A stretch of 30,000 bases of DNA from Guillardia theta CCMP2712 (Eukaryota > Cryptophyceae > Pyrenomonadales > Geminigeraceae), in assembly GCF_000315625.1 (NCBI RefSeq), contig NW_005434496.1:47646-77645 (forward strand), written 5' to 3'. The notes under the pieces were generated by a model. It was not told the DNA's origin. It worked only from the letters and a program-made list of their open reading frames with translations, and made no database searches. Shown here piece by piece: positions 17,469 through 27,546 of this stretch (position 1 is the first letter of the stretch; each line of letters opens with the position of its first letter). Position numbers and translations under genes: made by a program.

Positions 17469-18229
17469 GCAAGTTTAAAGGTGGGAATTTTCCGAATCAT
17501 TGTGCTGAAACTGAACACGAGGAGTAGGTGGGAATCAGTCTCTATCGTTGTGAATTTTCGGGATTAAACTAGCAGGGGTGAATGTGGGAGCACCAGTCTA
17601 GATGCTTGACTGTAAAGCTTAAGACTTAGCGGATTCATGTTGTCACTCGCATATATGATTCTGTTCATTCTGTTTGCGCCTGACAGACTTGTTTGAACTT
17701 CCTCGTTTGTGGAGCTTCTCAGCAACGAAGGTATGTCTTGAAGAAATTCTATCTCGGATTAGAAGTGCTTGAAGTAAGACAAGACGTGGCATGAGTAGCA
17801 GCTATCCAATTGAGATGAACCAAGGAAGTGTCAAAGTTGAGAAGCAAGTTTCAGTGACCTTATATACCTGCCTCCGGGGCAACAAGGGTTTGTGTTTGGA
17901 CGACAAGGGTACCATTTGGGAAACATACATGAAAACCATGATGTTTGTTGAGAGATTGGAAAGAATTGCGGTAGAGAGTTTGTAGAGATCCTCGAGGAAT
18001 GATGATCTTTGTTCAGACGGGTCACCTTCCCTCCACCCATGATTGTATCATCTATTTTCGTAGAAAGAGAGAGCTCATAAAGCTCTTGAGCCATTCCGAC
18101 GTCTGACCATACCGCAAGACGTGCATCAACAAGTACACAACCATCACGCTGATGACGTCGAACGCGATCGAGGCGACTCGTTTGAACCTGCCAGCATGTG
18201 TCAAAGGTACTGATGATACATGTTACCAT
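17469..18229. other. No supported gene
   Basis: The interval between the small gene and the 3' end of the ankyrin gene has average composition. A 64-codon + strand frame at 17791-17985 lacks splice context, homology or composition support. I see no repeats or RNA gene. Confidence 0.5.
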
Positions 18230-19653
18230 CTAGCGGCTCGCAGACCTGGGCTGAAGTTCGAGCTTGCTGAGAGCCCACGACTTGAGTCCAACTTTGCTGA
18301 TCGACGGATTCTTCGAGCTCAGCCCCTTCTTGGTCTTGCTCGATACCTTCTGCCCAGACTTCTTCATGGTCTTGCTCTTGTTGTGCGAGGCATGTGGCGT
18401 CTTCCTTGTACGAAGCGTCGCCCAAGTCACCATGGACGGGTATGCGGAGAGATCCTTCAGCCGATTCTGGACCAGGGAGTCTCTCCTGACCTGTCGGAGA
18501 GTCAGATCAAGCATGACACGAGGGGAAGGATACGTTGTGGATCAGGCCTGACGCAATGAACTCAGCTGCTTTCTCCACCATGTCAACTTGTTCCATGCTG
18601 ACATTGCCCGGCGATTTCCTGGCGAGGTCCAACAGCACCACACACCGCCTGTGCAGCTTCTGCCTTGCCAGATCCATGGCAGTCTTGTCTCCTGCTCGCC
18701 ATGGTTGAGATGAGTCGGGCAGGCATCTCAGAGGAGAGGTACCTTGTGCTGGCAAGGAGAGGTCTGCCCCGAGTCGGATAAGACGAACCAGAGCTTCTTC
18801 GTGTCCTTGTCCTGCAGCAGGTAAACGATGAGACTGGGATGAAGATGCTGGTAAGGAGGGGAATGCATCTACCTGCCGCCAAGTGGAGGGCAGTGCAATT
18901 GTCAACAGTCTGTCATAAGATGCATCAGGCTGAAATCAGTAAAAGAGGAGGAACAAGGCATGCTGAAACTGACCTGTTGTGCGTTGATGTCGGCGCCCTT
19001 CTCAACCAACAACGTGATGATCTCTGGAAGTCCCCGATATGCTGCGTTATGTAGAGGTGTCGACCCTGGCAAACACGCATGAGAATTCTTGACACTGACA
19101 ACTGCTATAAATCTTGCCGACCTTCATGATCGACCGCTGACAAGTCAGCGCCGCTTTCAATCAGAAAGTTGACGACGTCGCGGAAGCCATAGTACACAGA
19201 CAGATGGAGGGGAGTCGAGCCATCCCCTGCGGGGCAGGAGAGATCCTTGCACTCCTCGAAGATGGTCTGAGCTACCTCAAGATGTCCCGAGGCGCAGGCG
19301 AGATGGAGGGAGTTGAGGCCCTCCTCGTTCTTCTGGAGAAGGTTGGCTCCAGAGCGGTACGCTTGCATCACGAGCATAGCGTCTCCCTCACTTGCTCCCT
19401 CCCACAACATCTGCTGCAGCTCCTGCTGCTTCTTATCACCGTCCTCCTCCTTCTCTTCCTCCACCTTCTCCTCTGCTTCCTTGGGCGTTGTCTCTGTGGG
19501 CTGTTCGCCATCGTTGCCGCCCCTGAGCCTCATGGATGCTCTTCCGCTCCTCCCCAAGTGTCTCCCAACGATGTGAAGGTGTGAAGGCGATAGAGCTGAC
19601 AGCATCTCGAACAGACAACAGAAAAAGACGCATACGAGAAGAATTCTCCCCAT
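18230..19653 (-). CDS. Secreted or plastid-directed ankyrin-repeat protein
   Basis: Six exons: 19653-19122, 19065-18974, 18909-18873, 18811-18743, 18691-18534, 18490-18230, giving 382 residues. The N-terminus is a clear signal peptide (MGRILLVCVFFCCLFEMLSA) followed by a His/Arg/Ser-rich stretch ending MRLRGG. That layout resembles the two-part leaders of secondary-plastid algae, although the usual Phe after the signal cleavage site is absent. A Glu/Lys-rich spacer follows. Then come about five ankyrin repeats: GLNSLHLACASGHLEVAQ, GSTPLHLSVYYGFRDVVNFL, GSTPLHNAAYRGLPEIITLL, CTALHLAAGQGHEEALVRLI and a degenerate DKTAMDLARQKLHRRC. The repeats are split over short exons. The C-terminal exon is very basic (Lys/Ser-rich); it could be read in a second, Gln/Glu-rich frame if exon 5 instead reads on, so the tail is less sure than the repeats. 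Ankyrin repeats bind proteins; the partner is unknown. Confidence 0.8.
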
Positions 19654-20750
19654 TCTTTGCTTGTGCTTCTGAATTACACTGCTCCCCTGCTTCTCCGTTA
19701 TTGTCAGTTCTCAAGACTGCAAGTTTTCCGCACTTGACACTTCCAGTCAACCAGCCCCCTTCCCCACCTCCTCCTCCCACCCACCCACCCACCCACACAA
19801 CATCCGTTATGCTCGTAGTATCCTATCTAACTTGATGTCTTGTCCCAGCAATAGCCTCACTCCTGCTCTCCTCTTACACCCCCTCCCCATTTGTCTGATC
19901 ATTTTCACGCTTTGGGGCTCGATTCCTTGAATTGCACCCACCACACTTCCTGCCCCATTTTCTCTGCATGAAATTCTTTCCTCGTCACGCTTTTGTGCCT
20001 CGTTTTTCGATTTCTCTCCCTTTCTAATTTTGTTTCCCTGGCATCTTCACAACAATTTCCTTGCATCTTGCTCGGTCTTCCTCAAAATTTGCTCATCTTA
20101 AATTCTATCCCCGTGCCATCTCACCGAAATGTCGTCATCGCCTGATTGACCTTCACCTGACATCAAACTGCGTCCTATTCCGATCTGAACAGGACTTGTC
20201 TCAACTCTTATCCATCCTCCGATCATGTACATCATATCTATCTCTACCTTCACGTCGCATGCATCATCGCTATCGCCATCGCCATCCCCACCCCCATCGT
20301 CGCACACGCACTTACCTCCCTTTCGTCGGCATTCCTTGCAAGCGCACTCCCTCTAAGCCCGTCACAATGTCCGTTACAGTCTTTTTACGAATTGAAACGG
20401 AAAACTTCTATGACAGATCTAGAACAGATCTAGGGCAATTCCAGTTCTGCAGTAGATCTAGAACAAGTCTAGAGCAGGTTGCTATTTGCTGGAATGTTCA
20501 ACGGGCGGGTGAAGCCATGGGTGCGATGAGACCATGGCACGAAGAGGAGAGAGAGAAGAGGAGAGGAGGAGAGAAGAGGAGACAGGACAGGACAGGACAG
20601 GAAAGAAGGAAGAGAGGATCGAGGATGTGTGGGAAGGTGAAGGAATACAGCTGGACTTAAAAGGCTCAAGTACCATGCAGCCAATCACTGGAGTATGACA
20701 CGAACATGCTGCACTACCAAGAGTGACAACAGGTAGCCATAGCTTGGGCC
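19654..20750. other. Divergent intergenic region
   Basis: About 1.1 kb between the start of the ankyrin gene (leftward) and the LRR gene (rightward), so it should hold both promoters. CA-rich near 19780-19800, pyrimidine-rich to 20060, GA-rich near 20535-20620. No exon with proper borders is seen. Confidence 0.6.
20413..20478. repeat. Clustered AGATCTAGAAC motif
   Basis: The motif agatctagaaca occurs twice (near 20415 and 20453), with close variants gatctaggg and agtctagag after them. Each copy is partly palindromic (TCTAGA, AGATCT). It lies about 300 bp upstream of the LRR gene start and could be a regulatory cluster; no known factor is implied. Confidence 0.5.
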
Positions 20751-21791
20751 ATGCGCGGATATCACCGGGATGCTACAACTTCGCCTCTTTCCAGAAAGCA
20801 GACAGGATCTTACGAGGTCATCCCGGAGTCAGTGCAGTACCTCTACCGCCTGTACTCCAAGGAGGTGGTGCACTTGACCAAGGAGCTGTGCCTCAAAGAG
20901 GAAAAGCTTACCTCCATCCCACTGGTAATGAGAAACTTCAAGCATCTCCACAAGTTGGATCTGAGCTACAACTTGCTCACCTCTCTTCCTGTAAGAGCAT
21001 GCTTCACCTCCTATGCTGCTCTACCTGTCTACTGCGTTCGTCTCACCTTGTTGTGCTCAGGTCAAGATTCTTGATGAGTACTTCCCCCATCTCACCTCCC
21101 TCGATGTCTCCTACAACCGCCTTGGCTCGATCGAAGACATACAGCAGCTCGGAAAGCTCCCCCTCCTCCAGGAGCTGAACGTGCTCGGCAACCCTCTGCT
21201 CGCTGTCAACCAGCGCCCTCTGCTCCTGAGCCTCTTGATCTTCAATCAGAGTCGTCCGACCCGAGAGCAGCTGGAGGGGATGCTCGGGTACTCTGACGCC
21301 GCTGGGAGGGGTACCACCAAACAGGATTCCAGCGGTAGCATCCTGGCCTCAGAGTCGATCTCGAAGATGTTGGTTGCTGGACTTCAGCCCGGGAACGTGC
21401 TCCCGCGCGTGGCGGTTGCTCGGCTCTCGCGAGCTGGGCTGCGAGCTACTTCCAGGTTCGCCGTATACTGCGACCTGTCGGCTGCTCCAGTCCCTCGCAA
21501 CTCTCCCTTCCCGTTCCTGGTCGTGCTGAATGAGCTGGAGATCACCAAGGAAGACTTGGATGCGGCAGCAAGGATGGCGCCGAGGCGGAGTCCCCTCCAG
21601 GCGAAGAAGGCCAAGGCCAAGCGGCTGATGGGGAAGAGGAGGATGGAGGAGCTCGAGCGGTTCACGGATGCGGTGCAGAATGCGTACCGTGAGCGAAAGA
21701 TTGAGCACACGCTGAAGAAACTCCTGGAGGAAGGCGTCATCGATGATGGGTCTTCTTTTGAGGAGGAGGGAAAGGAGGAGGAGGAGGGAGA

Positions 21792-21822
<31 letters not shown>

Positions 21823-23761
21823 GATCTTATAGAGAATGGAAATATGGGAGATGAAGAGGATGTTCTGTCGGAAGTTGCGCAAAGGACTTACAAGTTGAGG
21901 TCAGTGTCGTCCATGCTGGAAAACAGGCTGAACAGAATGGAAGACAACAGCTCAGATGGAGTAAGTGACAACTCTTTCCAGTTATCCATGTCCAGACCCA
22001 AGACAGGCACGAGGCAGAGGCAAACAACATGTCCAGCATCCTGGTGGGACCAGGAATGGATGCTCAACGATGGGGGCCTTCAAGAGATTGACCTCCCGAC
22101 GAGGCTGTCTGTGGTGGACCAAGGGGCAGAGGAGCTCGAGAGGACGAAGAGAGCGGTGGAGAAGCTGACGGAAATCGGGCATGCAGAGACCTCTCCTTCA
22201 AGGAGCTCGACGGAGAACGTGGCGATCGAGTCGAAGTACCAATCTTTGAGAGAGGAGGTGGACGATCTCAGGAAGAAAGAGACTGCGTCCAATCTGAAGA
22301 TGCTCTCCTCCTCCACGCCCTCCTCCTCCTCAGCTGCCAGGGCGAAGCAGCTGAACAAGTTCAAAAGTCGCTTCGAGTTCTCAGATATGCTTAGGTGGGA
22401 GCTCAGCATTCAAAAGGATAGGGACAGCACGTTCCTCACCCGCGACCTCCCTGGATCTGTGAAGCGCCTCAATGTCGACGAGTGGATGCAGCAAGGAGTA
22501 GACGAGGCAGTGCAGGCGGAGGAGATCGACCGACTGTTTACAGCGACCAACATACAGAACAAGGTCGACACGCACCAGGTCAACAAGATGAACCGCGAGA
22601 CTGTCTTCTTTCAGCGGAAAATGGCGTTCCAGAGCCAACAGCAGAACTTCGTCGAGAAATGGCACAATCACCGTAATCGTCTCAGCCTCATCAGAGCTGG
22701 TAAGTACCCCACAGACACGCCGGCGCGCCGCTCGACTTCCAGCAGGTCCTGGAGGGATGCTGGTGGGAATCAGAAGGGAGATGACAGGGAGGAGAGGAGA
22801 AGAGAGGAGAGAGGAGAGGAGGAGAGAGGAGTCGTGCAGGAAAGTAGCAAGGCGAACGTATCTGGTAAGGCAAATTTCCATGTGGTCCTGTCAAGAGCGC
22901 TTGACAAGCTGGAACGAACTCTGATGAGTCCTACTGAGGAGACTGCCGACGTCAGCCAGGGGTCAAAGGCGGCGGGTTCGGGGTCAGATGTACAGCCAGC
23001 GTCCAAGGGGACAAGAACACAAAAACATCGCAAGGCCGAAGATTACACCAAGATGTTCGATCTTGGCATCAATCGGATCCTGCAGACGAAGGTGCTTCTG
23101 GTCACTGCAGCTCAATATTTCCGATTGACGCTCAGTCAGGATACACGACAGCAAGACGATAGGGCCGCCGCCATGCTGATCCCTCGAGCAAACCTCCGGG
23201 AGGTAAGCGGGAAGAGATTGAGGAGGAGGAGAAGAGGAAGAGGTTGGAGAGAGGGAAGTAGGGAAGGGAAAATAGGCGGGGAAGGGATGGAGAAGGAGCA
23301 AGAAGAAGAGATAGAGGAAAGATGCGGGAAGAGACAACAAAGAAATTATCACAAGGAAGATTTTTGGAGGGGAGGGGGGAAGGGGGGAGGGAGGGGAGGC
23401 GGAAACGAAGGGAAGAGACGGGAAGGAGAAACAGAAGAGGGGCGGAGGATAAGTACCCTGTGGATGTAATCAAAACTGGCAGGTCCGTCGTGAGCTGAAA
23501 GAGTACCACGATAACTTCGTCTCACAGCGTCTGCGGTTCTTTGAGGTGAATCGTGCTGAGGGGAGGGCAGGGAGGAGGTTGCTCTGACCCACGAGCAGGA
23601 GAGAACGGACATGGAAGCGATGGTAGATAAGATTATCGTCGCCAACAGGTCCCGACACCCTCCTCCTGTTCACCATCTTGCGATGACATCGCCTCAGGTT
23701 CGGACAGTTTGGTGCGAGGAGGATGCAGGTGGCAGGAGTGGAGTTCGAAGAGGACTCTTAG
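20751..23761 (+). CDS. Leucine-rich repeat protein with coiled-coil C-terminal region
   Basis: Exons: 20751-20990, 21061-23202, 23483-23545, 23599-23648, 23698-23761, all in phase, giving about 852 residues. Residues ~55-150 hold LRRs of the SDS22-like type: LCLKEEKLTSIPLVMRN, LHKLDLSYNLLTSLP, LTSLDVSYNRLGSIEDI, LQELNVLGNPLLAV, with the capping that usually ends such arrays. Then come a Lys/Arg-rich helix, a Glu-rich run (near 21770-21825) and long charged helices (DDLRKKETASNLKM, MNRETVFFQRKMAFQSQQQNF). The last three small exons extend a helical tail (ELKEYHDNFVSQRLRFFE). The architecture suits a scaffold or a cilium/axoneme or centrosome protein; there is no catalytic motif. Within exon 2 there are strong donor-like sites at 21961, 22699 and 22865, so the Glu/Arg-rich stretch 22700-22860 may be an unresolved intron. 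Confidence 0.7.
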
Positions 23762-23889
23762 TCTGTCTTGTTCATAATTTGTACAGCAAACAACTCAAGG
23801 TTTTACCCCAGCTTCATCCTCCCCTGCTAGCACAGGGCTACACACACGTCACACGCACACACACCACAGAAAGAGGAAAAACAAGCTCA

Positions 23890-24504
23890 TCACATCTTCC
23901 AACCCGATGTCACACAGCACATCATCGCGACACCCATCACCGCCGCCATCACCCACTCCCACCCTCCTGGCACTCTCCTCGATGCTGCTGACGTTCCTCC
24001 GGTGCTCCCTGTGCTCGTGCCGGTACTGCTGCTCGTCCCCGTCCCTTGCACGCTGTAGCTGCATGCTGCCGTCGCCATGATCCCGTTCCTCCCCGTCGCC
24101 CACGCCGCCTGCACCGTGACGCTTCCCGAGCTGGGCGCGACGACCTCTGGCGACGTCGAGCTGATCGTGCGGGAGTTGCTGCAGGCTCCTCCCTGGACGC
24201 CCCAGCTCCCGCTCCCCGAGCTCGACGTCGCCTGCACGACGTACTGTGCGTCTTGAGGAGGAGCGAAGCCGGAGACGGCGAGCTTCTCTCCGGGCTGGAG
24301 GGTGGAGCCGCAGCTGAGCTGCTGGCCGGCTCTGGATAGGTAGATGGACTGCTGGGAGGACTGCTGGATGGCGCCTCCCATGGCGGGGTAGTTAGTGCCA
24401 GGGGCGATGGACTTACTGCAGCCAGAGCCGATCATATTGGAGGAGTAAGCAGAGACGAGGGGGAGGGAGAGGAGGAGGAGGGGGAGGGAGGATAGGGAGT
24501 ACAT
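23890..24504 (-). CDS. Ser/Thr/Gly-rich secreted or surface protein, paralogue A
   Basis: 204 residues, single exon. I chose ATG 24504 because it opens a canonical signal peptide (MYSLSSLPLLLLSLPLVSA). The mature part has a compact domain with four Cys (GSGCSKSIAPGTNYPAMGG, LSRAGQQLSCGSTLQPG, VQGGACSNSRTISS, ATAACSYSV) that I cannot assign to a named family. It is followed by a short Thr/Ser/Gly stalk (GTSSSTGTSTGSTGG) and a C-terminal hydrophobic helix (WVMAAVMGVAMMCCV) that would anchor it in the membrane or serve as a lipid-anchor signal. Nearly the whole domain is repeated in the opposite orientation at 26235-26750. The C-terminal parts differ completely, so the break lies just after the stalk. 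Confidence 0.75.
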   Translation of the reverse strand: MYSLSSLPLLLLSLPLVSAYSSNMIGSGCSKSIAPGTNYPAMGGAIQQSSQQSIYLSRAGQQLSCGSTLQPGEKLAVSGFAPPQDAQYVVQATSSSGSGSWGVQGGACSNSRTISSTSPEVVAPSSGSVTVQAAWATGRNGIMATAACSYSVQGTGTSSSTGTSTGSTGGTSAASRRVPGGWEWVMAAVMGVAMMCCVTSGWKM

Positions 24505-26750
24505 GTCACAGAAGGATAACGCAGTGTACACGTGCACCTAGAGTGCGCCGAGAGGAGGAGGCGGAGGAGGAGGAGGAGGAGGAGGAACTTGGACGTATAA
24601 GGAGTTTGGAAGATTGGTTCCCCTGACTACCCCCACCCTCTCAATCACTGGTAAGTGAGGGGGTGATCCAGTGGTCGTTTCTGTCAACAATATTAGTTCC
24701 TCGGAGGTGTAAATGGCCGTCCGGGCCTTCACAACTTGGCGCTGAGTACTACTGGACTGAGTAAAGTTACCGTACTAATACGGTCCTGGCGGCCGGGCTC
24801 GGATCCGTCCCAGGCCCGGGCTGAGAGGCCCCGGCGACTCGGCGGGCCCGGCCCGGCAGCGGCCCCGCCGGTGCCGGGCGGCGCCGCCACTCACGGCTCG
24901 GTACTGAGCGAACCGTTGAACGGTGGACCAGCCCGCGGCCTGTCTCTCCCGGAGTCCGAGTCCGAGTCAGTGGCTCAGTCGGCGCTGAGCCTCGGAGCGG
25001 CTGCCAGCCGGAGGCTACCAGCCCCGCCTGGGATCAATTTTTTCTTAGTCGACCGAGTCATTGCATCCGCTCGCCAGGCATCTCCCCTTATCTCTGTGCC
25101 GCACATCTAACAGCCCTGCATGAAAATCTTCTTCAGAATGGACAATCCTTGAATAGTTATTGCCCACTCAGCATGACTGTGAACTTGACGTTGTATCATC
25201 GTATCTTGACTTGGATCTGCTGACATTCTTGTTTGCGTGACTTTCTGACGTCCGATGTAACGTACTATTTCAGAAACTCAGGGGGAGGATGGAACGTATG
25301 CCAGCCGTGCCAGTCAGATAGCGCCGAGTTAACAAAAACTCTCCTGTAAACTAAGACGACTTACGTGTTTCGAGGCGGCATGTAGCGTGTGGGGCTTTCC
25401 TAGCCGTCTTGCTAAGGTCCTCTCATGTCTGGATGCTTGGGTTTCACATCCTAGCATACAGTCTATCTCTCATGTGCTCCTCAATTCTGGTTTTGTGTGC
25501 ATTAAACTCGGTCTTGAGCAAAAACTGTCTTGTTACAACTAAGGTCGATGTGCATATCGGATATCTGCGTGACTTTGGACTAGTACAAGTCTAACAAACT
25601 TGTATTCCGTCAGACATGCCGCGTGGTCAATGATTCACTGTCAAGTTTTCAACTTATCCAACCCGGACAAGGGCCGGGCCGCTCCGGGCCATGGCAGCCA
25701 CCCGGCCGGATCTAACTTGGCAGTGAGGGCAACTGAGTCATCCGATTATATACAGAGCGACGGCCGGACAATGATGGCCCGAGCACAGGGAGCAGCGGAG
25801 GAACGTCAGCGGCATCGAAAAGTGCTTTTGCAGGAGACCTCTTGTTCTTGTTTGGTTCAACTTGTTCTCACTTTCTTCCTTGTCTTACTTGTTCTCACTT
25901 TTCGGGCTTCCTTGCCACGGTCTTATGTTATTCCATTCACTTGCAACATTGTTACCTGCCATCTGCTACTCCTCCCCACCCCTTCCCCCTCCTCCTCCCC
26001 CCCCCCTCCCCTCCTCCCCTCTTCCTCTTCCATCAGTTCGTCTCCTTTTCCGCCGCTTGCCTTCGTTCATTCACCCAATGCTCCCATTTTTGGTGGCAAA
26101 GGGGATACCACCCCTACCCTCCTCGCATCGAATGTTGGTGGCTAACCTAAGGGGTAGTCGGATACAAATCGAGCCCATAACTATTCCATGCCTCGCCATC
26201 CTCCTCCTCCTCCTCCTCGATGCCGACCTCCACCATGTACTTCCTCTCCCCCTCCTCCCTCCCCCTCCTCCTCCTCTCCTCTCCTCCCTTTCCCTCCCCC
26301 TCGCCTCTGCTTACTCCTCCTACATGGTCGGCTCTGGCTGCCATCGCCCCTGGCACTAACTACCCCGACATGGGAGGCGCCATCCAGCAGTCCATCTACC
26401 TATCCAGAGCCGGCCAGCAGCTCAGCTGCGGCTCCACCCTCCAGCCCGGAGAGAAGCTCGCCGTCTCCGGCTTCGCTCCTCCTCAAGACGCACAGTACGT
26501 CGTGCAGGCGACGTCGAGCTCGGGGAGCGGGAGCTGGGGCGTCCAGGGAGGAGCCTGCAGCAACTCCCGCACGATCAGCTCGACGTCGCCAGAGGTCGTC
26601 GCGCCCAGCTCGGGAAGCGTCACGGTGCAGGCGGCGTGGGCGACGGGGAGGAACGGGATCATGGCGACGGCAGCATGCAGCTACAGCGTGGAAGGGACGG
26701 GGACGAGCAGCAGTACCGGCACGAGCACAGGGAGCACCGGAGGAACGAGT
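23993..26750. repeat. Inverted duplication, arms about 0.5 kb, spacer about 1.7 kb
   Basis: Arms at about 23993-24504 and 26235-26750 are near-identical reverse complements over the Cys-rich domain and stalk. Similarity starts at the ATG of both copies and stops after GGAGCACCGGAGGAACG. The small differences are indels in the leader, one 8-bp loss and a 12-bp difference in the Gln-Ser stretch. This implies a recent duplication or gene conversion. Confidence 0.85.
24505..26234. other. Spacer between inverted paralogues with GC-rich blocks
   Basis: No gene is supported. A GGA/GGC-rich stretch lies at about 24555-24590. A very GC-rich block (about 24785-25035) is full of GGCCGGGC/GCCCGGCC inverted motifs and carries repeated GAGTCC units (near 24950). 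A smaller GC-rich block sits at about 25665-25710. From 25040 to 25650 composition is ordinary. From 25970 to 26330 the + strand is CT-rich. Open frames here are short and overlap on both strands. Confidence 0.6.
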
Positions 26751-26993
26751 ACCGGCACGAGCACGGGGAGCAGTACCGGTACTGGCACAGGAACAAGCAA
26801 CCCTTCGGGCTCCGAGGGCGAGACAGGGTCACACGACTCAGAAGGAGGTTCAGAGGACAGCGAGACGAGCAAGAGCGTTGGAGGAGTCAAGATAAGCGGA
26901 GCTGTTTCTGCTGCTGTGCGACGAGAGCGTGAGGGAACCTGGTTGACCATGCTGTTTGCATCTGCACTGGTCTGGATCGTGCGCTTCAATTAG
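26235..26993 (+). CDS. Ser/Thr/Gly-rich surface protein, paralogue B with altered leader
   Basis: 252 residues from ATG 26235. From IAPGTNYPDMGG onward it matches paralogue A almost residue for residue, then has a longer stalk made of TGTSTGS-type repeats, an acidic Ser/Glu stretch (GSHDSEGGSEDSETS) and a different hydrophobic end (TWLTMLFASALVWI). The leader is odd. Relative to A it has extra CT-rich bases after the ATG and lacks eight bases (aGTAAGTC) after the first Cys codon. The original leader frame (SLPLASAYSSYMVGSGC) therefore runs out of frame and stops, while the ATG frame regains the domain with a new leader (PSSLPLLLLSSPPFPSPSP) and without the first Cys. It may still be exported, or it may be on the way to a pseudogene. 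Confidence 0.6.
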   Translation: MYFLSPSSLPLLLLSSPPFPSPSPLLTPPTWSALAAIAPGTNYPDMGGAIQQSIYLSRAGQQLSCGSTLQPGEKLAVSGFAPPQDAQYVVQATSSSGSGSWGVQGGACSNSRTISSTSPEVVAPSSGSVTVQAAWATGRNGIMATAACSYSVEGTGTSSSTGTSTGSTGGTSTGTSTGSSTGTGTGTSNPSGSEGETGSHDSEGGSEDSETSKSVGGVKISGAVSAAVRREREGTWLTMLFASALVWIVRFN

Positions 26994-27546
26994 TGGAGTG
27001 AGAAGATAAGATGCTAGTCAACAAGGATAAACTTCTGACTGTACTGAGTCAAACTCTGATAGGATTGCGATGAAGTCCTGTCAAAGCACGTGTTAGGCTC
27101 GCAGGTCCTTGAAAGCCGTTGCTCCCGGTCTCGATGCCGCCGTAATGCTCAATGTACTGTCTGGCGCCGGCGGCATGAAGCAGCGAGAGAGAGAGATCCA
27201 CCCCAGCGGCCGAGTCAGAGACCTGCGTCGAGTGACCAGCCGTTGAAGTGCCGGGTCATGGCGAGATGGAGCTTACAAGCTAGACTGATCAGATCCACAT
27301 CCGAGGGCTTCTCGGAATCTTGACATCTAACACACCCAGTTCATGTTTTCTCATTTCATGTTTTCTCATTTCATGTTTTCTCAGTTCATGTTTTCTCAGT
27401 TCATGTTTTCTCAGTTCATGTTTTCTCAGTCCTGCAAAGTCTACCAGAACATTCAGAGGTTGTCCCTTGTAAGGCTGATGTAGAGACATAGCAGATTGCG
27501 GGAAAACTTTAGACATTACATGAAGGCATACATAACAAAATCTATT
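26994..27546. other. Intergenic region with 15-bp tandem repeat
   Basis: Between the stop of paralogue B and the stop of the beta-helix gene. Minus-strand frames near 27100-27320 (for example SDVDLISLACKLHLAM) have some coding look and a possible intron, but no start or reliable stop, so I do not call a gene. The rest is unremarkable apart from the repeat at 27340-27430. Confidence 0.5.
27340..27430. repeat. Six copies of a 15-bp unit
   Basis: Perfect tandem copies of ttcatgttttctca followed by T (first two) or G (last four). The 15-bp period is a multiple of three, so it makes an artificial (ELRKH)n frame on the minus strand; I do not regard it as coding. Confidence 0.95.

Noticed and set aside
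26188-26895. Plus-strand Arg/Ala/Ser-rich 235-codon frame over paralogue B
   Set aside because: Wrong frame of the duplicated domain; the frame shared with paralogue A is the conserved one.
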